A model generated the notes under the pieces. That model saw only the letters and a list, made by a program, of their open reading frames with translations, was not told the DNA's origin and searched no databases. DNA of 64,000 bases from Oasisia sp. SBJ-2009 (lineage: Eukaryota > Annelida > Polychaeta > Sabellida > Siboglinidae). Location: assembly GCA_964017155.1 (NCBI GenBank), contig OZ024866.1, forward strand, positions 19,053,404-19,117,403, given 5' to 3'. Shown here piece after piece: positions 1 through 21,735 of this stretch. The position numbers and the translations under genes are program-made. How positions within the stretch are numbered: position 1 is the first letter of the stretch; the number at the start of each line of letters is the position of its first letter.

Positions 1-239
1 AAACTGCCTAAAGCCACCAATAAACGGCTTCAATCCCTTACTCCGAAATGTACACGCCGCGGTTTATAACGGCATTCTCCAAGAACAAGAATATTAAAGA
101 TATGCATGTCTCCACCAAATTACAATGAACAATGGACATCTACGGTACATTGAACATAATGACTGAGACGTCCCGGGCGCGAAAATAAAAACCTAAACCG
201 AGTTTGTCAACTTTACGCACTCCTCTGTGTAGAGCAGTT

Positions 240-520
240 ATCCCATAGTAAAGCCCCGCAGTAACTTGGCCCGCAACCAGCCCGCACCGCAAATGTTGCC
301 ACATCCTGGCACGCAGCGCACCCCGCCCCGCATTAACTTGGCCCGCAGCTCAGCCCGCAGTAATATGTCAAAGGTCAGCCCGCAGCAGATTGAATATCTA
401 ATATGGAATAATTAAACAATAACTAATCGTTATTGATCTTACTTAATTTATTAACTAAATTCCATTATTTCATTGATTAAAAATGCTTTTAATTGGGTAT
501 GAGAATTTATATATGGTTAG
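240..520. repeat. Dispersed repeat, copy 1 (GC-rich head, AT-rich body)
   Basis: A cytosine-rich head built from variants of 'ggcccgcag' and 'ccccgcc' is followed by an AT-rich body starting near 'cagcagattgaatatctaa'. The same order recurs at 20452-20720 with substitutions and small indels, so this is an interspersed repeat. The head resembles the C-rich patch at 22655-22765. No coding frame or recognisable terminal repeats. Family unknown. Confidence 0.6.
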
Positions 521-540
521 TTATTGTGTCACCACTGAAC

Positions 541-780
541 GGTCCAATGATACTGAATGATATTCTCACATACCATTGAGAATACTACTAAAGTGTGATT
601 TATTGTTGACAAGTATGTTCAAATACCACTGAGGATACCATTGAGACAAGGTTTTAATATTGAATGATCCAATGGCATTGAATGGTATTCTCAAATACCA
701 TTGAGAATACCACTGAAGTCTGATTTATTGTTGAAAGGTATGTTCAAATACGGTGAAATACCATTGAAAATACCATGGAA
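541..780. repeat. Diverged two-unit tandem duplication with internal small palindromes
   Basis: Two units of about 120 bp share the order 'tccaatg..', 'ataccattgagaatac', 'tgatttattgttga', 'gtatgttcaaatac' (near 548 and 668). The second unit also holds an 11-bp inverted repeat, 'ggtattctcaa' against 'ttgagaatacc'. No coding content is seen. Confidence 0.6.
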
Positions 781-861
781 ACGAGTGGACTGCACCACAG
801 TTTCGCAATTCCCTGCTTAAGTTTTATTTTTTCAGACCATATTTTCTCATTGCACATCTAC

Positions 862-1380
862 TACAATATGGTCCCTCTCGCATTTAGATGTACACCATCT
901 GGTCGCAAATGGTCCCTCCACCAGGTGGCGAACGCTCGGTGATTGCCTATACAAATGTGGTCGTAACTGGTCGGTACCCGTTTCAGTTTGTCATTCAGGA
1001 TGAAACGCACATGATTAACGTTGTGCCGTCTTCCGTCAGCACACCTCAAAATCTCTCTGATATAATTACTATTCTTACGCTGGGTTCTTCGCCGAGGGTT
1101 CTGGCCGCCACAATGATCTCCCTTGCTAGCTGGACGGGGTCCTTTTGTGGATCGCTGAGATCATTTGTCCCGATATCTAGGAAGATCACATAGGGCTTGA
1201 TTCAGCGGATGTACGACAACTGACGATAGACGCCGGATACCCGCATGCCACCAATGTCCGGCACTTCTACGTTATCTATTTCACCTCCTAGGTCGAGACC
1301 GTCCTTGGCGATCTTGTCGGCCACATGACGTACAAAACTGTGTCCGAGGACTAGCAATGTCTTTATTCTGCAATATCATG
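862..1380 (-). pseudogene. SGNH/GDSL-hydrolase-like domain, broken
   Basis: Read on the minus strand, blocks of the SGNH hydrolase fold appear in the right order: LVLGHSFVRHVADKIA (block I nucleophile Ser, about 1320-1368), FLDIGTNDLSDP (block III Asn, about 1140-1180) and a C-terminal FATWWRDHLRPDGVHLN (catalytic Asp and His of block V, about 882-935). Family knowledge: such domains act as esterases or lipases, and a similar stand-alone domain is common as a retroelement-associated ORF in marine invertebrates. The frame is interrupted by stops after YIR and after ISERF, and blocks III and V lie in different frames, so no intact enzyme can be made. No neighbour suggests a host role. Confidence 0.6.
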
Positions 1381-1840
1381 ACCATTCACCATTCACCATG
1401 CTTATACAATTCAAAATTCTAGGAAACAGTATATAATAGGAAAGATAAACAAACACATGTATTAATACTTTATTTTATTTTTACCAGAACAGAAGGGAGA
1501 ACATCAACTGCTATCGTCGATCTTGTATAAGTGACATTCGTTTTAATGTACATTGACATGGGAGTGTAACGGCTGCATGCACTCCTGTGCTTTCGGTATA
1601 TACACGTATTCTTGTTCTATATATAATATATGTTATTCACTTTTAGGCAACTCGTATAAATCCCCCTTATTACAGGTATACTCTATATCCGAGAGGATTA
1701 AATTGATGGATCTGTCATCATGAGCTTAGAGTTCACATTCGCCACCTATACTCCGTTGCCAGTGCATTAGGGTCATTGTTCATGTTACAAAAATCCTAAA
1801 TACAGGATACTTGAACTAAGTACACCCATTTCCCATACTT
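1381..1840. other. Unannotated spacer
   Basis: AT-rich sequence between the SGNH pseudogene and the tetranucleotide array. A possible acceptor ('ccccttattacag', about 1675) has no convincing open exon after it. Nothing else is supported. Confidence 0.4.
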
Positions 1841-2755
<915 letters not shown>

Positions 2756-2831
2756 AGCTTACTAGCTTACTGATCTGAGGAACATTGCATTTATCAAATT
2801 ATGCCGTATTCCGCCTACAGTTTCTCTTGTC

Positions 2832-3190
2832 ATGTTGATAATTTTCTATGCGAACTGTCTCCTATATGACTTCACCGACTGCCCACTAAACAAGTTACAA
2901 AGAGTGCAAAGCGCTGCCGCTCGGCTAGTTGTTTGCTGCCACAGATGGGACCTGGTCATACCAGTACTCATGAAACTGCTCTGGTTTCCCTTGAAACGAC
3001 GCTTTCAGTACTCAATTCTGCTACTGGCGTTTCGTGCGCTACACAGACTGGCGCCAGCTTACATCACTGACCTACTCGAAACAAAGAGCCACCAAAGTGT
3101 TATGTTCAACTACAAACAATGACCTGGACATGTCGCAGTCTCGCTGCCGGTACAGCGACAGAACTGTCTCGGTATCTGTTTTCCGGCGGG
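2832..3190 (+). pseudogene. 3' end of a non-LTR retrotransposon reverse transcriptase
   Basis: The open frame 2832-3122 shows the typical C-terminal part of a CR1/L2/Jockey-like LINE reverse transcriptase: CLLYDFTDCPLNKLQRVQSA, then AARLVVCC, a PVLMKLLWFPLKRRFQYSIL block, and ALHRLAPAYITDLL. A further family-like stretch (CRYSDRTVS) continues in another frame near 3140-3165, showing a frameshift. There is no catalytic core; only the 3' end of the element is present, as expected for 5'-truncated LINE copies. It lies directly between the tetranucleotide array and a TG array. Confidence 0.8.
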
Positions 3191-3208
3191 CAGTGTAGGC
3201 ACTTGTCA

Positions 3209-3236
3209 GTGTATGCGTGTGTATGCGTGTACATGC

Positions 3237-3310
<74 letters not shown>

Positions 3311-3330
3311 GCGCGCGCGCGCGTGTCTCA
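3209..3330. repeat. (TG)n / (CGTG)n / (GC)n microsatellite
   Basis: A run of TG that drifts into GCGTGC and then GCGCGC. All ORFs across it are low-complexity translations of the repeat. Confidence 0.95.
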
Positions 3331-3717
3331 GACTGGTTATAACGCTCAATCGCTCGATTTTATCACTGCGAGTGAACAGTTTGACTGCCTTTATTGGGCT
3401 TAATGACGCCTTTCTGGGGATATCCAGGTGTGTGTATCTATTATTCAAATTATATGAACTACAGTTGATAGTCTCTTTTTTAGGGTTTGTGCTACCTTTT
3501 TGCGATTGTAATTCCGTTTACATTGCTATTAATCCACCTATACCTTGACTAATCAAATACTAATGTTAATGATATCCCACATGTGTTTCTGTTGTTGTGC
3601 CCAGTTATTAACAAATTTGGCTATCTCTCAGAAATGTATAACACTAACTGTAATTCCAAAAAATATGTAACAGAATAGCTAGATTCAGTAAACATAACCT
3701 GCACTGTTTTCTTCCAG

Positions 3718-10968
<7,251 letters not shown>

Positions 10969-13200
10969 GTCAGACATATTTGCGGACATCTATGGCGTGT
11001 TTGGAGGGTTTCACTAATCGAAGATATTTACGATGTACTGGTCGCTACATCAGGCCTGGATGATACCCTAATCGAAGCCTGACCGCCAGGAAGCGAGGTG
11101 ACTGATACTCTCAGTAGGGAAGTATTCTTCCTCGCCAACGACACACAACTGATTGATTATTTTATGCACAAGTGTTACCAAGTTAGTGTGGTAACTTCGT
11201 ATCTTTTTTAGTTTTTAACTTCGGAAAACGTATAACGTTTTATGTTTTGTGACATGATTGTAGCAAAATCTCAATATTCTTTCGTTTCGGCCTGACACGG
11301 TTTTCACATTGTCGTATTTTATTAAGTTTTACTAAGCCAGCAAGGTAATCAGACGTTTCCTACCACGTGCAAACCACAACTTCCGTAAAAATGGGGCTCC
11401 GATGACGGCCATAACATAATTTCTGGCAAAATGGCGGCTTCGATCACAGTCGTAACATAACTTTGAGTGTTTCGATGTGATAATTGTTTCAGGTTTTCAT
11501 ATTTTACTAAGTCGGTGTGCTAACCTAGTTCCATTTCGTAACGTTTCACCGTTTCGTTGCGTTAGACAGGTGAGGTTTTCACAAATTTAACTCAGTTAGT
11601 TTTGTAATTTGTACTAAAATGGAATTTTTTTCGACACAATAACCTTGCCAAGTTTTCATATTTTCCTAAGATGGTGTGCCAACTTTGTACCATTTCGCAA
11701 CTTTTCAGCGTTTCACCTCGATGGCTTTGTCACTTTGACGTATTTAGTCGAAGTCATCTTGGTACTTTCATAACATTCTGTTGGAAAACTAAGCCACTTT
11801 CTGTCATAAAACGAGAACCTTGGTAGTTTTGTTTTACGACATAGAGCATTTTCTTAATCAATTCTAAACAAATCTAGAAACACCTTGGGTTATATCGTCA
11901 TTGTTTTTAAACGGGCGCAACGTAGCGGATTATTATTTCAATACATTAGACGCTAGCGCCACCTAGCGAGCAAAACAACCGCTATTTAGGGTTTGACACG
12001 CGATAACCTTGTCAAGTATTTGTATTTTAATAAGACCATGCCGACTTCGTAGCATTTCGTAACGTTTCATCGTTTCATTGCGTTAGGCTGATGGTGTTTT
12101 CATATATTTACCTAAGTTAGCGTTGTAACATGAAGTAAAATCTCAATATTTACCGTTTCTTTTCGGTAGCCTTGACAAATTGTTGGTTGGTTTAAATAGT
12201 AAAATACGACAGTGACAAATCTATTGCAGTGAATCGCTAGAAAGTTTCAAATTGATTACATGTTATCTCGTTGAGCTAAAAAATATTAGGTGATTACCGT
12301 GCCGACTTAGTAAAATATGAGAACAAGACAAGGTTATCATGTAAAAAAAAAAATGTTAAATGTATGAAAACATTTCTCTTTATATCTCGTTATGGCGGTA
12401 AATGTTAGGAAATCAGCATATGGATTAAGTGAAATACGAATACTTGACAAGGTTATTGACTCGAAACGCTAAACGTTATGCTATAACTGTGATGGAAGCC
12501 GCCATGTTCCCGGAAATTATGTTTTGCACGTTACATGAAGCGTCCTTTTAACGGAAGTTATGTTTTGAACGTGACCGAAAACGTCATTTTGACAAAATCG
12601 CTTTTTCTGTCTCGTCGAGTCGGTAAATGTTAGGACATTACCATACCGACTTAGTAAATATACGACAATGTGAAAAAGATGTAAGGTCGTAACGAAAGAA
12701 TACTGAGATTTTACTACAAGGTACAAGGCTTACTTAGTTATACATATGAAAAACCATCTGTCTAGCGCAATGCAACGAAGTTAGCTCACTGACTTAGTAA
12801 AACACGAACATTTGCCAAGGTTATCTACATTTTTCTGTGTCTGACTCTAATTAGTGGCTGTTTTATCCTCTAGATTACGCAAGCGTCTACTGTCGTGTGG
12901 TTGTTATCCACAAGAAGGCGCCAGCTTTTAATGTGGTGACATCACAAACCAACATATTTCTAGATTTTCGTTAGAATAAATGTTGATGTAAAAAAAACCA
13001 TCAAGCTTATCGTTGATCGAAAGCGCCATAGTTTTCACATAGAAAATTACGAAACTACCAAGATGACTTAGGAATATACGACAAACTGACAAAGCTAACG
13101 CGATGAAACGTTACAATATTAAAAATTTACTACAGGTTACAATGCAAACTTAATACATTGTATAGGCATCCCTCTCTATCTCGTTGAGGTGATAAAGTCT

Positions 13201-13224
13201 TTAGGGTTAGGGTTAGGGTTAGGG
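13201..13224. repeat. Four telomere-type TTAGGG repeats
   Basis: Four exact TTAGGG units in the left arm of the inverted repeat. At the matching point of the right arm (about 15395-15425) the sequence is different and telomere repeats are absent, while the sequence on both sides still matches. Confidence 0.9.
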
Positions 13225-13795
13225 TAGTAGAACTTAGTAGAACACGACAATGTTAAAAGGATGTCAGGTGGAAACGGACGAATATTGAGAGTTTACAACA
13301 TTCATATCGTAAAATATCAAAATGTTATACGTTTTCCGAGTGAAAAACTAAAACATTACGAAGTTACCACGCTAATTTGGTAACAAACGTGAAAATGTCA
13401 CTCTTTCCATCTCGTTCAGGCGGTAAATGTTATGAAATCACCACACTGACTTGGAAAAATGAATAGTTGATAAGGCTATCGCGTCAAAACACAAAACAAG
13501 TTACAAAGCTTAGTTAAATATACGAAAACTCCACCTACGTAAAGCAGTGAAACGGAAAAGCGTTACGAAATGCTACGAAGTTAGCACATTGACTCAGTTA
13601 AATAAGAAAACTTTGGCAAGATTGACGCCACGAAATTATAAATGTTACGTTACGACTATGGTCGAAGTCGTAATTTTGCCAGAAATGATGTTATGGTCAT
13701 GATATGACCCGCCATTTCCTCGGAAGTTATGTTTTGCACGTGGTAGGAATAATAATTTTAACGGAAGTTATGGTTTGCACGTGACAAAAGCTGTT

Positions 13796-14844
13796 CCTAC
13801 GAGGAGAACGTGACCTATGAGACCTATGAACATGTTGGGGATAGTGACCTATAAATGGATGTTGCGGGAAGACATTGCGCACGCGCAATGACCTAAATCG
13901 GTTACGCATTACCAGAAGATGACCAACATATGTGCAATGGTCTTTGTCAGTTACCTGTTTTTTTATATATAATGGTAAATACAAATACCATGTTTTGTTA
14001 TAGATAGCTTAAAGGTTAAAGCATACCTTACAAAGATAGACTATGAAAGTTGTCACGTGACAACATGTATGGTGGCCTGACAACAAAGTTAGTAATCATT
14101 TGTTTACTAAGGGTGACCACACAACGGGAACCTGGGTAAACGCTTGTCATGACAGAATAAAGAACAAGCAATACGGTTTATATTGGGTTACAAAGAACCA
14201 GTGAGAATGACGGCCGCGCAGGGCCCGGTCTTCCATGCTGACCTGTCTTGCCTGCTTCAAGAGAGCCAACGACATCACAACGCGTGCATCTTCTGCCGCG
14301 CCAACATATCTTAACTATATAGTTACCTAGTTTAAAAATAAGACACACGTATATTAGGGTATTAGTTCACGACATATCCGTCAGATGGGCCACTTGTTCT
14401 TTGACCTAGTTTGTAGTTCACCGGATATCTGCCAAGGGGCGCTACATGACCTTTGACACCCTTCAACCTAATTTTAAAAATAAGACGGACGAATTTGGAC
14501 ACTATTAATTCATGACATACTCGACAGATGGCTCTACTTGTTCTTTGACCTAGATCACCACCTCTCCGCTCGGGATGCTATTTTTTTTTTAATAGACGCA
14601 CTAATTTAATTTGGACCATACTGGTTTGCAACCTGTCAGCTAGGGAGCGCCACGTGACCTTTGACTTTGACCTTTCTCCGGAGGAAATCCAGCATCCATT
14701 GATAAGCACATCATATACAACTGATCGAGCATAGACCCCTGTGGAACCCCGTATATGATATTATGTTGCCATCGAATGAGTATTGTTATATTTAATATAT
14801 TGTCTCCGATTTGAGAGATTACTCTTCAACTTAAACTCTTTTTT
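13796..14844. other. Central spacer of the inverted repeat
   Basis: Unique sequence between the arms. It contains a diverged internal duplication: 'cttgttctttgaccta' near 14393 and 14538, with flanking similarity over about 100 bp. A minus-strand LINE fragment at 14690-14765 shows the RT motif VPQGSMLDQLYMM, equivalent to GVPQGSxLGPLLF. Nothing else is recognised. Confidence 0.55.
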
Positions 14845-17578
14845 GTCAGGTGCAAACCATAACTTCCGCTAAAATTACTCTTCCTACCACGTGCAAAACA
14901 TAACTTCCGGGGAAATGGCGGGTCAGATCACGACCATAACATCATTTCTGACAAAATGACGACTTCGACCATAGTCGTAACGTAATATTTATAATTTCGA
15001 GGCGACACTCTTGCCAAGTTTTTTTATTTTACTGAGTCAGTGTACTAACTTCGTAGCATTTCGTAACGCTTTTCCGTTTCACTGCGTTACACAGGTGGAG
15101 TTTTCATATATGTAACTAAGCGTTATAACTTGTATTGAGTTTTGACGCGATAGCCTTATCAACTATTCATTTTTCCAAGTTAGTGTGGTGATTTCATATC
15201 ATTTACCGCCTGGACGAGATGGAAAGAGTGACGTTTTCACGTTTGTTATTAAATTAGCGTGGTAACTTCGTAATGTGTTAGTTTTTCACCCGGAAAACGT
15301 TTAACATTTTGATATTTTACGATATGAATGTTGTAAACTCTCAATATTCGTCCGTTTCCACCTGACATCCTTTTAACATTGTCGTGTTCTACTAAGTATT
15401 ACTAAGTCAGCAAGGCAAATTCCTAAGTCGTTATCATCTCAACGAGATAGAGAGAGATGTTCATAAAATGTATTAAATTTACATTGTAACGTGTACTAAA
15501 TTTTTAATATTCTAACGTTTCACCGCGTTAGCTTTGTCAGTTTGTCGTATATTCCTAAGTCATCTTGGTAGTTTCAACATTTTTTCTAACGAAAATCTAC
15601 AAATTTGTTGGATTGTGATGTCACCACATTATAAGCTGGCGCCTTCTTGTGGATAACAACCACACGACATTAGACGCTTGCGTAATCTAGAGGATAAAAC
15701 AGCCACTAATCAGAGTCAACCACAGAAAAATGTTGATAACCTTGGCAAATGTGCGTGTTTTACTAAGTCAGTGTGCTAACTTCGTTGCATTGCGCTAGAC
15801 AGATGGTTTTTCATATATTTAACTAAGTTAGCCTTGTAGCTTGTAGTAAAGTCTCAGTATTCTTTCGTTACGACCTTACATCTTTTCACATTGTCGTATT
15901 TTTTACTAAGTCGGTATGGTAATGTCCTAACATTTACCGACTCGACGAGACAGAAAAAGCGATTTTGTCAAAATGACGTTTTCGGTCACGTTCAAAACAT
16001 AACTTCCGTTAAAAGGACGCTTCATGTACCGTGCAAAACATAATTTCCGGGAACATGGCGGCTTCCATCACAGCTATAGCATAACGTTTAGCGTTTCGAG
16101 TCAAAAACCTTGTCAAGTATTCGTATTTTACGTAATCCATATGCTGATTTCCTAACATTTACCGCCATAACGAGATATAAAGAGGAATGTTTTCATACAT
16201 TTAACTAAGTTAATTTTGTTTACATGATAACCTTGTCTTGTTTTCATATTTTACTAAGTCGGCACGGTAATCACCTAATATTTCTTAGCTCAACGAGATA
16301 ACATGTAATCAATTTGGAATTTTCTAGCGTTTCACTGCAATAGGTTTGTCACGGTCGTATATTACTATTTAAACCAACCAACAATTTGTCAAGGCTACCG
16401 AAAAGAAACGGTAAATATTGAGATTTTACTTCATGTTACAACGCTAACTTAGGTATATATATATGAAAACATCACCAGCCTAACGCAATGAAACGATGAA
16501 ACGTTACGAAATGCTATGAAGTCGGCATTGTCTTATTAAAATACAAATACTTGGCAAGGTTATCGCGTGTCAAACCCTAATTAGTGGTTGTTTTGCTCGC
16601 TAGGTGGCGCTAGCGTCTAATGTATTGACATAACAATCCGCTACGTTGCGCCCGTTTAAAAGCAATGACGATACAACCCAAGGTGTTTCTAGATTTGTTT
16701 AGAATTGATTAAGAAAATGTTCTATGTCGTAAAAAAAACTACCAAGGTTCTCCTTTTATGATATAAATTGGCATAGTTTTCGCACAGAATGTTATGAAAG
16801 TACCAAGATGACTTCGAAAAATACGTCAAAGTGACAAAGCCATCGAGGTGAAACGCTGAAAAGTTGCGAAATGGTACAAAGTTGGTACACCAACTTAGTA
16901 AAATATGAAAACTTGACAAGGTTATCGTGTCGAAACAAAAACAATATTCCATTTTACTACAAAATACAAAACTAACTTAGTTAAATTTGTGAAAACCTCA
17001 CCTGTCTAACGCAATGAAACGGTCAAACGTTACGAAATGGAACGAGGTTAGCACACCGACTTAGTAAAATATGAAAACCTGAAACAATTATCACATCGAA
17101 ACACTAAAAGTTATGTTACGACTGTGATCGAAGCCGCCATTTTGCCAGAAATTATGTGATGGCCGTCATCGGAGCCCCATTTTTACGGAAGTTGTGGTTT
17201 GCACGTGGTAGGAAACGTCTGATTACCTTGCTGCCTTAGTAAAACTTCGCTAAATACGACAATGTGAAAACCGTGTCAGGCCGAAACGAAAGAATATTGA
17301 GAATTTGCTACAATCATATCATAAAACATAAAACGTTATACGTTTTCCGAAGTGAAAAACTAAAAAAGATACGAAGTTACCGCACTAACTTGGTAACACT
17401 TGTGCATAAAATAATCAATCAGTTGTGTGTCGTTGGCGTATCAATCACCTCGCTTCCTGACGGTCAAGGCTTCGATTAAGGTATCATCCAGGCCTGATGT
17501 AGCGACCAATACAACATAAATATCTTCGATTAGTGAAACCCTCCAAACACGCCATAGATGTTCGCAAATGTGTCTGAC

Positions 17579-17815
17579 TCAGAATGTGTGAAGCACGCCT
17601 TTATCACAGAAGACGGGCATCATCGTGTGTGACAGCTGCATGTGGACACCCGGTAAATCGATTAGAACTTTTTTCTCAGTGTCATAATCTGTAACAAATG
17701 CTGGGATGGCTGGAAGGAACACAACGCCCATCAAAAGAACATTTGCAATGATGATGACGGCATGAATTACACCATGCACATAGCCGTAAACATTCTTGGC
17801 GTGCTTCGGGAAGGC
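17579..17815 (-). pseudogene. Inverted second copy of the gene 1 terminal exon
   Basis: The minus-strand exon starts after acceptor tctag, runs 78 codons in frame and ends TGA at the same point as 10732-10968. The membrane helix is unchanged. By eye the two copies differ at about six amino-acid positions (for example RI to KN before the helix, LQ to SH and F to V in the tail) and about four silent sites, a ratio that does not suggest strong purifying selection on both copies. Because it points away from the gene 1 exons it cannot be spliced to them without an inversion. It could serve a minus-strand gene not visible here. Confidence 0.55.
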
Positions 17816-18075
17816 CTAGACAAATCAAATAAATCAACTGCTCTGTGTAGCGTGTTCAAGAAGGGGCAGAGGACCTCTTGAATCTTCTTAAATTTTGAAA
17901 GACGTGTGTACAATACAAATCAAAAGTAATACTCAGTTTTCTTCAAAGTGTTTACGGGTCTATAGGGCAGAGCCATGACTAATTAGTTTGCGCAAGGGAA
18001 CGATGAGTTTGAAACATCTTCTCGACGTCTTATTCTTATATATTGTGCAAGTAGGTTAGTAGATTGGTGGTAGAC

Positions 18076-18080
18076 ATTGT

Positions 18081-18119
<39 letters not shown>

Positions 18120-18431
18120 GTGTGCGTGTGCGTGTGCGTGTGCGTGTGTTTGCGTGTGCGTGTGCGTATGCGTGTGTGTGAGTATATATGTGTGTGTGCA
18201 TATGTTGTATGTATGTATATATGCATGTATGTATGTGTACATACATATCATATAATGTGTGTTTGTTTAGGACGCATATGCACCGCCACCGTGTTTATCG
18301 AAGCCGAAGCCAGATTGCGAATGTCCTTGTTCACAACATTTAAAATATGATCATTGTGACGCTGGAAAAGTCGGGTACGTAATATACAAACACACATATA
18401 CACACATATATATATACATATAGATACACAC

Positions 18432-18502
<71 letters not shown>
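18076..18502. repeat. (TG)n, variant (GCGTGT)n and (TA)n microsatellites
   Basis: TG and GCGTGT units at 18080-18250, a short unique stretch, then ATA/CACATA leading to a pure TA array at 18434-18502. Confidence 0.95.
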
Positions 18503-18506
<4 letters not shown>

Positions 18507-19127
18507 GTGACGCCGGCTGACCAAATGAGTGACAAGTCGGGATTTGACATTTGCCGTGAGTGCCGTCTAAAGCCAGTTGGCATGATTTTGAAAATTTTTA
18601 GGTTTTTACATAAATAAAATTAAAATTAAACATCCGTTTTAACACTTCCACCCATCCTACACTATTTATTCCAAATAAAATGTGTATTTTAACGTATTAT
18701 AATGCGAGCCCTCTTGATCAACTAGTCCAAAATTACTAAAAACAAAAGGATTTTGCTTCGTTTCCTTCGATGAAATCCGCCATGTTGCTTTGGGGTTACC
18801 CCCTTGTATTGGGTATCACCAGAGAGGGCATTTCTTCCTCTCTGACGTAGAGTAACCCATATCCGGGCCAGGCCAAGTACACCAAAATAGCTCAAAACTA
18901 ACCAATAGGCGGCTACCCTGAGAAGGCTTTTGCATACTAATGAGAGCTGTGCTCTGTCACGTGCGCGCTTCGGTGCTTGCAATTGGATGATCGCCTACGC
19001 ATATGCGCAGTACGGCAGTGCTATACGTAAACAAGTAGCCATTTCGAAGGTGTCAAAACTAAGTTCGTTCGTATTCCGCCGTGTTTTTCTGTCGTTGTTT
19101 CCCTGTTATTAAATCTTTTGCAATATA
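18503..19127. other. Leader region upstream of an acidic ORF
   Basis: Moderately GC-rich from about 18780. Contains a CpG-richer stretch with 'catatgcgcagta' and an upstream sequence free of simple repeats. It could be the 5' region of a DNA transposon or a promoter, but there is no direct proof. Confidence 0.3.
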
Positions 19128-19493
19128 ATGTCGGACGCGTTCCTACGTGTGCTGAATACACCAACCAGCTATGACATTGCTGTTGCGCGGATGTGGGAGC
19201 AGTACGATTTCGACGCCTCGGAATGGGACGCTGACCTTGACAGCGAAACCGACAGCGACGTTACGGTCGAATACGACTGGGAAGCCGATCACGATGACAA
19301 CGAAGACGGGAACATGTTAAGCAACGACAATAATGCTCCAATTGTCCTGAAATTGTTCATAGACCTAGAGATGGTGTATACTCATAATAATACTTTTTGG
19401 TCTGAAAAATCGACCATTTGTCAGCGCTGTCGCGCTTACATTTTTCCGATCGTTAAAAACGTTCCGATTGACGTTTCTGCGCATGCGCAATAA
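19128..19493 (+). CDS. Acidic ORF of unknown function, 3' part from an inserted inverted repeat
   Basis: A 121-codon frame starting ATGTCGGACGCG. Residues 1-70 are rich in Asp and Glu (WDADLDSETDSDVTVEYDWE), and there is no recognisable domain, signal peptide or membrane segment. About the last 22 residues are encoded by the left arm of the 19424-19902 inverted repeat, so the original reading frame was probably longer and has been cut. Acidic N-terminal segments are common in piggyBac and related transposases, but no catalytic region follows. Whether it is expressed is unknown. Confidence 0.3.
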   Translation: MSDAFLRVLNTPTSYDIAVARMWEQYDFDASEWDADLDSETDSDVTVEYDWEADHDDNEDGNMLSNDNNAPIVLKLFIDLEMVYTHNNTFWSEKSTICQRCRAYIFPIVKNVPIDVSAHAQ

Positions 19494-19902
19494 ATGTAAA
19501 ATCACCAATGTCCAACGAAACAACAAAGCATTTTCGGTATAAATGCCACGAGCTGTTCGTTAACTCTCATGTGATGATTACTGTGAAGAGTTTCTTAAAA
19601 TGTCGTTCAATGCAATAAAATATTACGGTTTTTATAAATCACTGTCACGGATTATGGCGCACAACAGTGACGTCATTTACGCTTCCTATCTAAATATGCC
19701 TCAAAGCTTGTTTGCCTCGTGTTAATTTGCGACAAATACTTTTGCTGAGAGGTTATACACACCCTGACGAACAACCTGTAGTATTTATGCCATACATGCT
19801 TTATCATTTCGCTGCATATTGATGATTTTACAAATATCGCGCATGCGCAGAAACGTCAATCGGAACGTTTATAACGCCGGAAAAATGTAAGCGCTACAGC
19901 GC
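19424..19902. mobile_element. Small inverted-repeat element (MITE-like)
   Basis: Left arm 19424-19488 and right arm 19839-19902 are imperfect reverse complements of about 65 bp, sharing 'gcgctgt.gcgcttacattt', 'acgttccgattgacgtttct' and 'gcgcatgcgc'. About 350 bp of AT-richer sequence separate them. No clear target duplication. It ends the acidic ORF at 19493. Confidence 0.65.
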
Positions 19903-20681
19903 AACATTTCACAGCTCGCGCCGAGGGTTTGCGCCGGAGGCGAACGTAGCAGCGATCGGGCGGCCTAAAATGGCCTACCCCGATGTTGAAAAACTCATAA
20001 AAATAAAGGTTCTCAATGGATTTGATTCATTTTTATGTTATATAGCAGCTAAAACGTATGTCTACATTTGTCTCGCAGGAAGTAGGAACTTTATCCGTTC
20101 AGTAATTATTTGGGTGCAGGATACTGCGCTAAATTAGCCTAAAAACGGCTTTGTTTTAGAATAATTAGCTGTGAAATGAATTAGGGCCACATGCCGCGTC
20201 ACATATAATGTGCCATAACTTCAGGAATATTTGCAGCAGCTGGTTGTTATTTTCCCTCTATCATTCCACTATGATACCATAGCTGCAGGCCAAATTTGAA
20301 TGCAATACACATAATATTTATATGGTATCTATCTGCCATGCATAATGCAAAACTTTAACGGCCGTTTTCTCCAGTTTTACTTTTTGACCCCTACCATACC
20401 AAATGTGACATAACTTCCCCAATTTTTATAGTAGAGTGATAATTTCAAATTTTGTCACATCCTGGCTCACAGCCTGCCCCGCGGTAACTTGCCCCCGCAG
20501 CCCACCCCGCCCCATATTAATTTGGCCCGCAGTCCGCCCCGCAGCTCGACCCATAGTAATGTGTCAAAGTCAGCCCGCAGCAGATTGAATATCTAACAAG
20601 GAATAATTAAAACAATTATTAATACTTGTTGATCTTACTTAATTTAATAACTAAATTCCATTATTTCATTGATTAAAAGTA

Positions 20682-21735
<1,054 letters not shown>

